Below, one piece after another: positions 7,060-14,807 of a DNA stretch of 35,786 nt (positions within the stretch are counted from its first letter, which is position 1; every line of letters starts with the position of its first letter). This DNA is from Treponema sp. Lineage in GTDB: Bacteria > Spirochaetota > Spirochaetia > Treponematales > Treponemataceae. The stretch lies in contig JAILDQ010000212.1 of assembly GCA_024689365.1 (NCBI GenBank), forward strand, positions 1-35,786. The letters are read 5' to 3'. A model generated the notes under the pieces. It was not told the DNA's origin. It was given only the letters and a program-made list of their open reading frames with translations, and did no database searches. A program made the translations under genes and the position numbers.

Positions 7060-8370
7060 ATGGAAAAGTTCTTTCAGCTAAAAGAAAGAAACAGTACCGT
7101 TAGCAAGGAAGTTGTTGGCGGCATTACAACCTTCTTGGCCATGGCTTACATCTTGGCCGTTAACCCAGGAATCTTGAGCGAATCTGGATTGCCTTGGGGC
7201 GGAGTGTTCACCGCGACTGCAATTTCCGCCGCGATCGCTACATTGGTAATGGCCTTGCTAGCCAACTTGCCGGTTGCCTTGGCCCCTGGCTTGGGTCTCA
7301 ACGCTTTCTTCACTTACAGCGTTGTTTTGGGAATGGGCTGCTCTTACCAGTTGGCATTGACAGCTGTTTTGCTTGAAGGAATTTTGTTCATTGTTTTGAG
7401 CCTTTGCGGAGTTCGCGAAGCAATCGTTAAGTCAATTCCTGACGGAGTGAAGAAAGCCGTCGCGGTCGGAATCGGTTTGTTCATCGCGATTATCGGCTTG
7501 GTAAACGCCGGAATCTGTTCAACAAAAACAGGAACATTCATCGGCTTTGTAAACTTTGCCGGCGACAACCACTCGGCCATCGTAGCCGTTCTTGGCCTTA
7601 TCATTACAATCATCCTTTACACCCTTAACGTAAAGGGCTCAATCTTGATTGGAATCGTAATCACAACAATCATCGGAATCCCATTCGGCGTTACGACTGT
7701 TCCGGAAAACTTCAAGCCATTCTCAACTCCGGAAGCTCCTGTAATGTTCGCCTTTGACTTTGGCGGAATCGGAAAAGATATCGGAAAGTTCTTCGTAATC
7801 TTCTTCACATTCTTGTTCACAGATATGTTTGACACAATCGGAACTTTGCTTGGCGTTGCCGAACAAGGAAATCTCAAGGACGAAAACGGCGACATCAAGA
7901 ACGCCAAGGGCGCTTTGCTTGCCGACGCTGTTGGAACCGTTGCCGGCGCCTGCTTGGGAACTTCTACAGTAACTTCATTCGTTGAGTCTTCATCTGGCGT
8001 TGCCGCCGGAGCCCGCACTGGTTTGGCCAGCGTTGTTACAGCCATCTTCTTCTTGCTCGCCCTTTTCTTGAGCCCGCTCTTTGGACTTATTCCTTCCGCC
8101 GCCACAGCTCCCGCTTTGATCTTCGTCGGATATCTTATGATGAAGAGCGTTGTCGGAATCAAGTTTGACGATCCTACAGAAGGAATCCCGGCGTTCATCA
8201 CAATCATGACAATGCCTTTTGCCTACTCAATTTCAAAGGGAATTATGTTCGGAATCATCACTTACGTAATTGCCAAAGTTGCCGGAAAGAAAGCCAAGGA
8301 AATCCCCGTTGTTACTTGGATCTTGGCCGTTGTATTCCTTGCCGACCTTATTTTCGAAGCGTGCAAATAA
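7060..8370 (+). CDS. NCS2 family purine permease (AzgA/PbuG type)
   Basis: A 436-residue protein with about 12 to 14 membrane segments. Hallmarks of the AzgA/PbuG subgroup are present: VVGGITTFLAMAYILAVNP near the N-terminus, LAPGLGLNAFFTYSVVLGMG at about residues 70-90, FTFLFTDMFDTIGTLLGVA in helix 8, and GTSTVTSFVESSSGVAAGAR in helix 10, which holds binding-site residues in the family. Family knowledge: proton-coupled uptake of hypoxanthine, guanine or adenine. The start is the ATG at 7060 after AAAGGAG; an upstream in-frame ATG at 6970 lies in the preceding terminator and before the promoter, so it is excluded. A bidirectional terminator follows. Codon choice is strongly biased, suggesting high expression. 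Confidence 0.92.
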   Translation: MEKFFQLKERNSTVSKEVVGGITTFLAMAYILAVNPGILSESGLPWGGVFTATAISAAIATLVMALLANLPVALAPGLGLNAFFTYSVVLGMGCSYQLALTAVLLEGILFIVLSLCGVREAIVKSIPDGVKKAVAVGIGLFIAIIGLVNAGICSTKTGTFIGFVNFAGDNHSAIVAVLGLIITIILYTLNVKGSILIGIVITTIIGIPFGVTTVPENFKPFSTPEAPVMFAFDFGGIGKDIGKFFVIFFTFLFTDMFDTIGTLLGVAEQGNLKDENGDIKNAKGALLADAVGTVAGACLGTSTVTSFVESSSGVAAGARTGLASVVTAIFFLLALFLSPLFGLIPSAATAPALIFVGYLMMKSVVGIKFDDPTEGIPAFITIMTMPFAYSISKGIMFGIITYVIAKVAGKKAKEIPVVTWILAVVFLADLIFEACK

Positions 8371-8410
8371 GCGGCGAGATTTAAGTTTTGTAAGACCTTA
8401 AGCGGTTGGC

Positions 8411-8439
8411 GCCGCATGAGCGGCAACAATCGCGCTCGC
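8411..8439 (+). repeat. Dispersed two-hairpin repeat, partial copy B
   Basis: GCCGCATGAGCGGCAACAAT and the following GCGCTCGC match copy A with two changes; after 8439 the copies diverge, but a new hairpin (CTCGC-TGCCAA-GCGAG) occupies the place of hairpin 2. Like copy A it lies between a stop codon and a terminator. Confidence 0.6.
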
Positions 8440-8463
8440 TGCCAAGCGAGATTTAAGGCATGA

Positions 8464-8490
8464 AAAAGCCCCGCGATTTGCGGGGCTTTT
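8464..8490. terminator. Bidirectional rho-independent terminator
   Basis: AAAAGCCCCGC (8464-8474), loop GATTT, GCGGGGCTTTT (8480-8490). The A run on one side and T run on the other let it end both the permease transcript and the converging lspA transcript. Confidence 0.88.
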
Positions 8491-8510
8491 CTTTTGGCAC
8501 GTGGCCAGAA

Positions 8511-8858
8511 TTATTTTCCGGAATAGAAATCAACGACGTCGTCTGGAACAGAGTCTTTGATTTTTGTGTTTAGGACAAGCGCCTTGCAAATCTTTCGGCT
8601 GGCAAACCAAGCCAAAAGAATTCCGCCTAGAATGGCGAATGGCGAAACGCTTTTCATTATTGTCGCTTCTGCCTTTATCACGCGGCCAAAGAAAAAAGCC
8701 GCTCCAAGTTCAAGCGCGATTACAAAAATAAAGCCCAAGATTAAAAGAATCACGGCTCCAAGCATTTGAACCCAAAATGCGTTGCGGCGTTTTTGGCTTT
8801 CAGTCAACGGAGCTTTTTGGTCGGGCGCCTGAATGTTTTTTAAATCTTCTTCAGTCAT
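8511..8858 (-). CDS. Hypothetical two-helix membrane protein downstream of lspA
   Basis: A 115-residue protein that I do not recognise. A hydrophilic N-terminus of about 28 residues (TEEDLKNIQAPDQKAPLTES) precedes two membrane helices at about 29-57 (MLGAVILLILGFIFVIALELGAAFFFG) and 68-86 (SPFAILGGILLAWFASRKI), then a short soluble tail. Its ATG overlaps the end of lspA by 8 bases, so translation is probably coupled and the two share a promoter. The family cannot be named from sequence; the operon position suggests an inner-membrane protein but does not give a role. Confidence 0.75.
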   Translation of the reverse strand: MTEEDLKNIQAPDQKAPLTESQKRRNAFWVQMLGAVILLILGFIFVIALELGAAFFFGRVIKAEATIMKSVSPFAILGGILLAWFASRKICKALVLNTKIKDSVPDDVVDFYSGK

Positions 8859-9372
8859 TTTTTTTCACGTCCTTTACGCTAAGAATGAATGAGACAATCA
8901 AAATGATTCCGCAAACTACAATCGCGGCGTCGGCCACGTTGAAGGTGGGCCAGCGGTCAAGGCCAAAGATTCCAAAGAATTTCACGTCGATGAAGTCTAC
9001 GACTCCGCTGCTTCTGAATATTCTGTCGATGATGTTTCCGACGCCGCCGCCAACAATGCCGCAAATGCACCATCTTTGCAAGGCGTTGAATTCGTTATTC
9101 CTAAAGTAAACGCCGATGACAACGCCGATTATGACTAGAGGCATAAGGGAGAACAAAAGGCTTCTGAAAGTTTGCGAAAGGCTTGAGCCCAAGCTAAAGG
9201 CCACGCCCTTGTTCACAACGTGAATGATTCGCAAAAGGTCTCCGCCGATTGTCCAACCGATTGTGTAGGGCGGAATGCAATTTACGATTATCGCTTTTGT
9301 GATTTGGTCCGCCAATATTACGGCAATCGCCAAAGTAAAGGGGATGAGTTTTTCTTTTAAGCTTTTTTCCAT
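8851..9372 (-). CDS. lspA: Lipoprotein signal peptidase (signal peptidase II)
   Basis: A 173-residue protein with four membrane helices. The family motifs are all present: ADQITKAII at residues 21-29, GVAFSL at 56-61, GGGVGNIIDRIFR at 108-120, VVDFIDV at 124-130 with the first catalytic Asp (D126), and FNVADAAI at 144-151 with the second (D148). It cleaves the signal peptide of prolipoproteins after lipid attachment in the inner membrane; the window encodes at least two likely substrates (at 25664 and 28654). The start follows a TTGAAC-17-TATACT promoter by 9 bases and has no Shine-Dalgarno. Confidence 0.96.
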   Translation of the reverse strand: MEKSLKEKLIPFTLAIAVILADQITKAIIVNCIPPYTIGWTIGGDLLRIIHVVNKGVAFSLGSSLSQTFRSLLFSLMPLVIIGVVIGVYFRNNEFNALQRWCICGIVGGGVGNIIDRIFRSSGVVDFIDVKFFGIFGLDRWPTFNVADAAIVVCGIILIVSFILSVKDVKKND

Positions 9373-9381
9373 AGTTCAAAA

Positions 9382-9410
9382 AGTATATAGGAAAAGGGAA
9401 TTTTGTTCAA
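9382..9410 (-). promoter_or_regulatory. Sigma-70-type promoter of lspA
   Basis: Minus strand TTGAAC (9410-9405), 17 bases, TATACT (9387-9382), then 9 bases to the lspA ATG. The predicted transcript begins about 2 bases before the start codon. Confidence 0.68.
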
Positions 9411-10015
9411 TTAAAAAAAACGCCGCGTACGAAAATTTCAAGGCCTATGAAAATCAAAATCGTTCCGCCAAGAATTTGCGCTCGCGACGACAATTTTTGT
9501 GACGCCGCTTTTCCAATCAACAAGCCTGTCATGCAAATGCCAAAGGTTACGGCCGCGATTATCAGCGACGCGACAATCGCCATGCAAAGGCCGTATTCTG
9601 CGATTGTAAAGCCAACGCTCAGGGCGTCTATGGAAGTCGCGATTCCTTGAATCAGCAAGGCTCCAAAGGCAAGCGAACGAGCGCTTTCATTTTGCGTTTC
9701 GCCGCAATTCTTTTCTTTTGACTGAATCGATTCGACAATCATTTTTACGCCGATGAAAAGCAAGAGAATCAGCGCTATCCACGGAATGAATTTTTGAAAG
9801 GCTTTGAAAGTTTCGGCGACCCAATGAACGCAAAGCCAGCCAATCATCGGCATCATGAACTGGAAGAAAGCGTAAACGCCCGCTATCAAGCATTGCCTTT
9901 GCGGCTTCATGTTTGGTTCGGAAAGGGCGTTCACTATGGAAACGGAAAACGCGTCCATGGCAAGTCCTATTCCCAGTAAAGCGGAGTTTGCGAAGAAAAT
10001 AAAGTTCCAGTCCAT
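9407..10015 (-). CDS. mntP: Putative manganese efflux pump MntP
   Basis: A 202-residue protein with six predicted membrane helices arranged as two similar halves. Both family motifs are present: GLAMDAFSVSI near residue 17 and GIATSIDALSVGF near residue 124, each with the Asp thought to bind Mn2+. Family knowledge: MntP exports Mn2+ and relieves manganese toxicity. No yybP-ykoY Mn2+ riboswitch fits upstream. A TAGAAT box (10027-10022) sits only 6 bases before the ATG; no convincing -35 and no Shine-Dalgarno are visible. The gene tail overlaps the -35 region of lspA, so the two minus-strand genes are transcribed separately or by read-through. Confidence 0.92.
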   Translation of the reverse strand: MDWNFIFFANSALLGIGLAMDAFSVSIVNALSEPNMKPQRQCLIAGVYAFFQFMMPMIGWLCVHWVAETFKAFQKFIPWIALILLLFIGVKMIVESIQSKEKNCGETQNESARSLAFGALLIQGIATSIDALSVGFTIAEYGLCMAIVASLIIAAVTFGICMTGLLIGKAASQKLSSRAQILGGTILIFIGLEIFVRGVFFN

Positions 10016-10108
10016 AAAAGCATTCTAGCGTTTTTTTGTAAGTTAGTCATAGACAACTGGCAATAAAATCTTTGATTGTTGTTGAATGAGCGCTTTAAAA
10101 CTTGTCGC

Positions 10109-10137
10109 TTGTATCGGTTATTTTATTGCGCTATAAT
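10109..10137 (+). promoter_or_regulatory. Probable promoter of tcdA
   Basis: A perfect TATAAT (10132-10137) preceded by GCGC, with a weak -35 TTGTAT (10109-10114) at 17 bases. The leader would be about 10 bases long. Confidence 0.55.
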
Positions 10138-10153
10138 TTTTCAAGGCAAAAAA

Positions 10154-10849
10154 ATGGAAGACCAATTTTCAAGAACCCGCCTTTTGTTGGGCGAAGAAAA
10201 AATGCAAAGGCTCTTTAACGCAAGCGTCGCTGTTTTTGGAATCGGCGGCGTTGGAGGCTACGTAGTTGAAGCGCTTGCAAGAAGCGGCGTGGGCTCTTTT
10301 TTGCTGGTGGACAAAGACCTTGTGAGCCTTACGAACATCAACAGGCAAATAATCGCCACTCACGCAAGCCTAGGCCGGCCTAAAGTTCAGGTGATGAAAG
10401 AAAGGATTCTTGACATAAATCCCGCCGCCATAGTTGAGGCGAGGGAATGCTTTTTCCTTCCGGAAAATTCGAGCGCCTTTGACTTTTCAAAATATTCTTA
10501 TGTAGTTGACGCGGTTGATACGGTCAGCGCGAAATTGGAAATCATAAGCCAAGCGAAAAAGGCTGGCGTTCCTGTAATAAGCTCGATGGGCGCCGGGAAC
10601 AAGCTTGACCCGACAAAATTTCTTGTGGCCGACATTTACCAAACAAGCGTTTGTCCTTTGGCCAGAGTGATGCGGCGGGAATGCAAAAAGCGGGGCATAA
10701 AGGATTTGAAAGTCGTTTATTCAACCGAGCAAGCGGCAAAGGCCTTTTCGTCCGAGGAAGAAAGAAGCCCCGCGAGCGCGGCTTTTGTTCCGTCTGTCGC
10801 AGGGCTTGTGATAGCGAGCCAAGTTGTAAAAGATTTGACAAAAGATTAG
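10154..10849 (+). CDS. tcdA: tRNA threonylcarbamoyladenosine dehydratase (TcdA/YgdL, ThiF-fold)
   Basis: A 231-residue E1-like protein. Residues 29-35 (GIGGVGG) form the nucleotide-binding loop, followed by the acidic residue D53 (LLVDKDLV), and the NINRQ motif at 61-65. VDAVDT near residue 120 and SSMGAGNKLDP near 150 are typical of the TcdA branch. Family knowledge: it uses ATP to cyclise t6A to ct6A at position 37 of ANN-decoding tRNAs. The start at 10154 was preferred to the upstream ATG at 10076, which lies before the TATAAT box. An AAGG stretch 9 bases upstream is a weak Shine-Dalgarno. The 3' end overlaps the converging DJ-1 gene by 4 bases. Confidence 0.88.
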   Translation: MEDQFSRTRLLLGEEKMQRLFNASVAVFGIGGVGGYVVEALARSGVGSFLLVDKDLVSLTNINRQIIATHASLGRPKVQVMKERILDINPAAIVEARECFFLPENSSAFDFSKYSYVVDAVDTVSAKLEIISQAKKAGVPVISSMGAGNKLDPTKFLVADIYQTSVCPLARVMRRECKKRGIKDLKVVYSTEQAAKAFSSEEERSPASAAFVPSVAGLVIASQVVKDLTKD

Positions 10850-11466
10850 CGCTGGACGCTTGCGGCCTTAATCTTTTGAGCCGTTTCCTTTCCGCACAGT
10901 TTTTCAACAATCGCCATGGCGAACTCTTCCGCCGCTCCAGGGCCGCGGCCGGTGATTACGTTTTGGTCAACAACAAAGGCCTTGTCCGCCAACAAGTTTG
11001 AGCCTTTCATGCATTGGTCGGCCTTGTCTTTGCCCTTGCAATATTCGGCCAAGTTTTGGTCCATTCCAGGATAGCAAGTGTAGTTCTTGCCAGCCAAGAT
11101 TCCAGTCTGCGCAAGAACCACGACCGGCGCCGCGCAAATGGCGCAAACCAATTTCTTTTCGTCAAACATTTTTTTGATAAAGTCCAAGGCTAGGGCGCAG
11201 GCTCCTACGTTTGAGGCGCCGGGCATTCCGCCAGGAACAAAAACCGCGTCGGGCAAATCCGAAGCGCATTGGCTTGCAAAATCGTCAAACGTAAGGTCCG
11301 CCTGAACGCTGATTCCGTGGGCGCCTTGAACGAGCAGGTCAGCCTTGTTGTCAACAGGAATCGCCGCGAGCTGAACTTGAACGCCCGCCCTGCGCAAATA
11401 ATCAATCGGCGTTATCGCCTCAATTTCTTCAAAGCCCTTGGCTAAAAAAACAACCGCTTTTGCCAT
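10846..11466 (-). CDS. DJ-1/PfpI family protein (DJ-1/YajL subgroup)
   Basis: A 206-residue protein with the DJ-1 fold. FEEIEAITPID at 12-22 contains the conserved Glu (E14), VFVPGGMPGASN follows at about 75-86, and VCAICAAP at 107-114 holds the nucleophilic Cys at the elbow (C111). Family knowledge: members have glyoxalase III or protein-repair activity, or act as redox-responsive chaperones; the precise reaction is debated. A 14-residue stretch around 138-152 (AEYCKGKDKADQCMKG) with two additional Cys is longer than I expect in YajL. A strong Shine-Dalgarno AAGGAGG precedes the ATG. It is divergent from the response regulator gene. Confidence 0.9.
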   Translation of the reverse strand: MAKAVVFLAKGFEEIEAITPIDYLRRAGVQVQLAAIPVDNKADLLVQGAHGISVQADLTFDDFASQCASDLPDAVFVPGGMPGASNVGACALALDFIKKMFDEKKLVCAICAAPVVVLAQTGILAGKNYTCYPGMDQNLAEYCKGKDKADQCMKGSNLLADKAFVVDQNVITGRGPGAAEEFAMAIVEKLCGKETAQKIKAASVQR

Positions 11467-11502
11467 AATATTCCTCCTTGATAATAAATGCGAATTTCAG
11501 TA

Positions 11503-11531
11503 TTGAAATTATAGCCGTTTAGCGTTAAAAT
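11503..11531 (+). promoter_or_regulatory. Sigma-70-type promoter of the signalling operon
   Basis: TTGAAA (11503-11508), 17 bases, TAAAAT (11526-11531) preceded by GCG. The -10 box ends 8 bases before the ATG at 11540, with no Shine-Dalgarno. Confidence 0.7.
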
Positions 11532-11539
11532 ATCTATAT

Positions 11540-12805
11540 ATGGAACCAAACGCCAGACAAAAACAAGTTTTAATCATAAACGCCGCTCCCATGTTCAGGG
11601 AATTTTTAAAGGAAAAACTTTCTTCAGAAAATGTAAGCGTGGAAATTTCAGACAGCCGTTTGGATTCCTTTTCAAAAGTTGTCCGCATTTTGCCTGATTT
11701 GATTATCATCGACATCGAGTCTTCCTTTGACGAAGTGATGGATTTGCTTGAGCGAAAAATGTCGGATCCAAACGCAAAAAGAATTCCTGTGATAATTTCA
11801 GGTCCGGTTATGGACCGCGCGCAAATATCTTCGCTCGTTCAATTTGGCGTTGTAAAGTATTTTTCAAAGCCGATTAAGTTTGACATTTTCTTTGAGGCAA
11901 TCGGAAAAATAATTCGCGTAAACCTTTCGATGGACACAACGCCGTGCGTTCTGGAGATTCACCACAACGGAAACATTATTTTTGTGGAAATAGCGCAAGG
12001 CTTGAACCGCGAAAAAATTTCCTTGCTAAAATATCGAATTACCGAAATGATTGACAACTACAAGATTAGAGAGCCAAAGATGATTGTCATGATGACAAAC
12101 TTGCAGCTTTCTTTTGTAGACGGAATAAACGTTGAGCTTTTGCTTGACACGGTTACCGCCGACGAGCGCATTCAGCATAGAAACATAAAGATTCTTTCGC
12201 TGGACAATTTCATGGACGAGTTCATTGACGGACACGTTGAATATGTTGGCGTAAAAGTAATCAAAGACTTGACTTCCGCGCTTGGCTCTTTGGTTGGAAA
12301 AAACAATTCAAATGACGAAGCCACTGACATCATCGCAAACAGCATTCTTGCCGGAGACGACAGCGACGCCGACGGAATGGTTGACATACGCTTTGGCGCT
12401 GACGGCGCGGACGGCGACGAGTTGAACACGGAAGGAAGCCTTTTGAACATCGCCATTGTAGACGATGATGAAGTTGTCAGAAGAATCCTTTCGCAGTCCT
12501 TTGTCGCTCTTGGAATCACAACCGAAACCTTTGACAGCGGCGCCAAGTTCGCGCAAGCGATTCAAACAAAAAATTACGACCTTGCCGTTCTTGACATTTT
12601 CATGCAAGGAGTTTCGGGCTACGACATTCTAAAGCAGTTGCGCGGAAGGGAAAGGCCGATTCCTGTAATTGTTTACTCCCAAGCGGTTCAAAGGGAATAC
12701 GTCATTCAAGCGCTCAGCCTTGGCGCCAAGGGCTATCTTGCAAAACCGCAAAAGCCGGAAGTGATTCTAAGAAAGGCTATGGAAATTTTGCATGAACGAA
12801 TCTGA
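11540..12805 (+). CDS. Response regulator with REC-like, STAS-like and REC domains
   Basis: A 421-residue soluble protein in three parts. Residues 8-127 have a receiver-like pattern with the phosphoacceptor position kept (D58 in LIIIDIE) and the SKP lysine (K110), but the acidic pair is replaced (INAAP at 13-17), so it is probably not phosphorylated normally. Residues 137-245 look like a STAS/anti-sigma-antagonist domain: strand, long helix, then IVMMTNLQLSFVDGINVELL, with Gly where Ser is usually phosphorylated. An Asp-rich linker (259-297) follows. Residues 301-421 are a complete receiver: DDD 308-310, D352, S380, K402. There is no DNA-binding domain. Its stop overlaps the kinase start by 14 bases, so the two are almost certainly partners. 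The STAS assignment is the least certain part. Confidence 0.82.
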   Translation: MEPNARQKQVLIINAAPMFREFLKEKLSSENVSVEISDSRLDSFSKVVRILPDLIIIDIESSFDEVMDLLERKMSDPNAKRIPVIISGPVMDRAQISSLVQFGVVKYFSKPIKFDIFFEAIGKIIRVNLSMDTTPCVLEIHHNGNIIFVEIAQGLNREKISLLKYRITEMIDNYKIREPKMIVMMTNLQLSFVDGINVELLLDTVTADERIQHRNIKILSLDNFMDEFIDGHVEYVGVKVIKDLTSALGSLVGKNNSNDEATDIIANSILAGDDSDADGMVDIRFGADGADGDELNTEGSLLNIAIVDDDEVVRRILSQSFVALGITTETFDSGAKFAQAIQTKNYDLAVLDIFMQGVSGYDILKQLRGRERPIPVIVYSQAVQREYVIQALSLGAKGYLAKPQKPEVILRKAMEILHERI

Positions 12806-14807
12806 CGCTCCTCTTGAAGCGATAGCCACTGGAAGCCGTTTTCTTTCCAGCACAGTTCACGAAATGCGAACGCCAATTCAAACCATCGTGGGCTCGCTTG
12901 AACTTTTAAAAATGACGAAGCTCGACAAGGAGCAGTTGGAGTACGTCCACCAAATGCAAGTGGGCGCCGAAACCTTGTTGGCGCTCGCAAACGACATTCT
13001 TGACTTTTCAAAAATCCGCTCGCAAAATTTTCAGCTTGAAAGCATAGAGTTCAACTTGATTGACGTGGTTGAGCGCGTTTTGGATTCAATAAGCGCGGAA
13101 GCCTTTAACAAAGGCCTTGAAGTTGTAAGCGACTTTTATCCTTCGGTTCCAAAATACATTGTCGGAGATCCGACCCGCTTGCAGCAAATTCTTTTGAACA
13201 TAGTCAAGAACGCCACAAAGTTTACGGAAAAGGGATACATTCACACAATAGTTGAGCGCGACGATAACGGCTCAATCTTGTTTAAGGTGGAAGACACCGG
13301 CATCGGAATTTCAAAGTCCGCAAGCAAAAAACTTTTTACCGACTTCTATCAGGCTGACACCTCCACCACCAGAAAATACGGCGGAACGGGTTTGGGACTT
13401 TCTATTTGCAAGGCGCTTGTGGCCGCGATGAAAGGAAAAATCGGCGTAAACCAAAATCCAACCGGCGGCTCAGTCTTTTGGTTTTCAATTCCTTGCGTGG
13501 AGGCGAAAAACAAAAACGCCTCTTTGGAAAATTTCAAGCGAATTCGCTATCCAGAAAACACTCGCGCGCTTTTGGTTGACGATAATTTTTTGGCGCGAAA
13601 ATCTTTTGAGTCAAAAGTAAAGGATTTTGGCTTGTCCAACGTTTCTCTGGCCCAAAGCGGTTCCGAGGCTTTGGATATGATGAAGGCCGCCGCCGCTCAA
13701 GGCAATCCTTTTACGATTGTTTTTATCGACATGATTATGCCGAAGATGGACGGTTGGCGCCTTGCGAGCGAAATAAATTCCGATAAAAAAATCAACGACG
13801 CAAAACTTTACTTAATCGTTCCTGAAGGCCAGTTGCGGCAAGACGCAAAAATGCGAATGCTCAACTGGTTCAACGGATACATTTACAAGCCAATCAGAAC
13901 GCATAAATTGTTTGAATTGCTGAACATGGCTTTTGCCGTTCCTATTGAACTAAAGGGCGACGAAAGGGGCGATGGAGCTTCTGCAAAAGAAGAGGAAAAA
14001 ATCGCGAAAGGCGTTTTGGTGCTTGTCGCCGAAGACCATCCTGTCAACAGAAAGCTTATCGTCGCCTTCCTGAAAAAAATGGGCGCCCAAGTTTTGGAAG
14101 CCGAAGACGGAAAGAGCGCCGTTCGCCTCGCCAAAGAAAACCCAAAGACGGACATTGTCTTTATGGACTTGCAGATGCCTGTCATGAACGGCTTGGACGC
14201 AACAAAGGCTTTGAGGAAAAACCGTTACAACGGCGTAGTTGTCGCGTGCACGGCCAACCACACAAAAGAAGACTTTAAGGTTTACAAGGCCGCCGGAATG
14301 AACGACCTTTTGGGAAAGCCTTACAAGAGCGACGACTTGAAGAAAATAATCGCAAAATGGAAAAGCTCTTTTGCGGCCAATTTAAAGGCTGGACAAAGCG
14401 AGTCCGCTTCAAAGGCGAAGAAAGAAAAAGTTGTTTGGGACTCGGTGGATTTTGAAGACACAATTTCAGGCGACTATGAATTGGGCGAACAGCTTATCGC
14501 GGACTTTTCAGAGCAAAGCAAAAAATTGATAGGGGAAATCCCAGCCTTGATAAAGAAAAAGGATTACGTTGGACTCCGGCAAATTGGCCACACCTTGAAG
14601 GGAAGCGGCGCGACGATTTCGGCCCTCTCAATTTCATATTACGGCGGAGCCTTGAACAGGGCGGCTCATGAAAAGGATTCAAAAAAATTGAACGAGGCTT
14701 ACAAACGCCTCAGCGATGACTTGAAGGAATTCAACAGTCAATCGGAAGCTTGGAAAAAGGAGCGCGGTCTTGAAGACGAATTATCATACACACACGACTT
14801 TTTGTGA
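12792..14807 (+). CDS. Soluble hybrid histidine kinase (HisKA-HATPase-REC-REC-HPt)
   Basis: A 671-residue protein with no membrane segment and almost nothing before the kinase core. The HisKA phosphoacceptor is H23 (TVHEMRTP). The ATPase domain has N140 (NIVKNATKF), DTGIGIS at 168-174 and GGTGLGLS at 197-204. REC1 (257-385) has DD 263-264, D313 and K366, but lacks the Thr/Ser switch (LIVPEG). REC2 (407-525) is complete: E414/D415, D459, T487, K509. The C-terminal HPt domain has H600 in GHTLKGSG. Family knowledge: such proteins run a His-Asp-His-Asp relay. Because it has no sensor domain, input probably comes from another protein; the overlapping upstream regulator is the obvious candidate for input or output. 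The start overlaps that gene. Confidence 0.92.
   Translation: MNESDAPLEAIATGSRFLSSTVHEMRTPIQTIVGSLELLKMTKLDKEQLEYVHQMQVGAETLLALANDILDFSKIRSQNFQLESIEFNLIDVVERVLDSISAEAFNKGLEVVSDFYPSVPKYIVGDPTRLQQILLNIVKNATKFTEKGYIHTIVERDDNGSILFKVEDTGIGISKSASKKLFTDFYQADTSTTRKYGGTGLGLSICKALVAAMKGKIGVNQNPTGGSVFWFSIPCVEAKNKNASLENFKRIRYPENTRALLVDDNFLARKSFESKVKDFGLSNVSLAQSGSEALDMMKAAAAQGNPFTIVFIDMIMPKMDGWRLASEINSDKKINDAKLYLIVPEGQLRQDAKMRMLNWFNGYIYKPIRTHKLFELLNMAFAVPIELKGDERGDGASAKEEEKIAKGVLVLVAEDHPVNRKLIVAFLKKMGAQVLEAEDGKSAVRLAKENPKTDIVFMDLQMPVMNGLDATKALRKNRYNGVVVACTANHTKEDFKVYKAAGMNDLLGKPYKSDDLKKIIAKWKSSFAANLKAGQSESASKAKKEKVVWDSVDFEDTISGDYELGEQLIADFSEQSKKLIGEIPALIKKKDYVGLRQIGHTLKGSGATISALSISYYGGALNRAAHEKDSKKLNEAYKRLSDDLKEFNSQSEAWKKERGLEDELSYTHDFL

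Noticed and set aside
10016-10075. Manganese riboswitch (yybP-ykoY) before mntP
   Set aside because: The TAGAAT box is 6 bases from the ATG and there is no room or motif for the aptamer.
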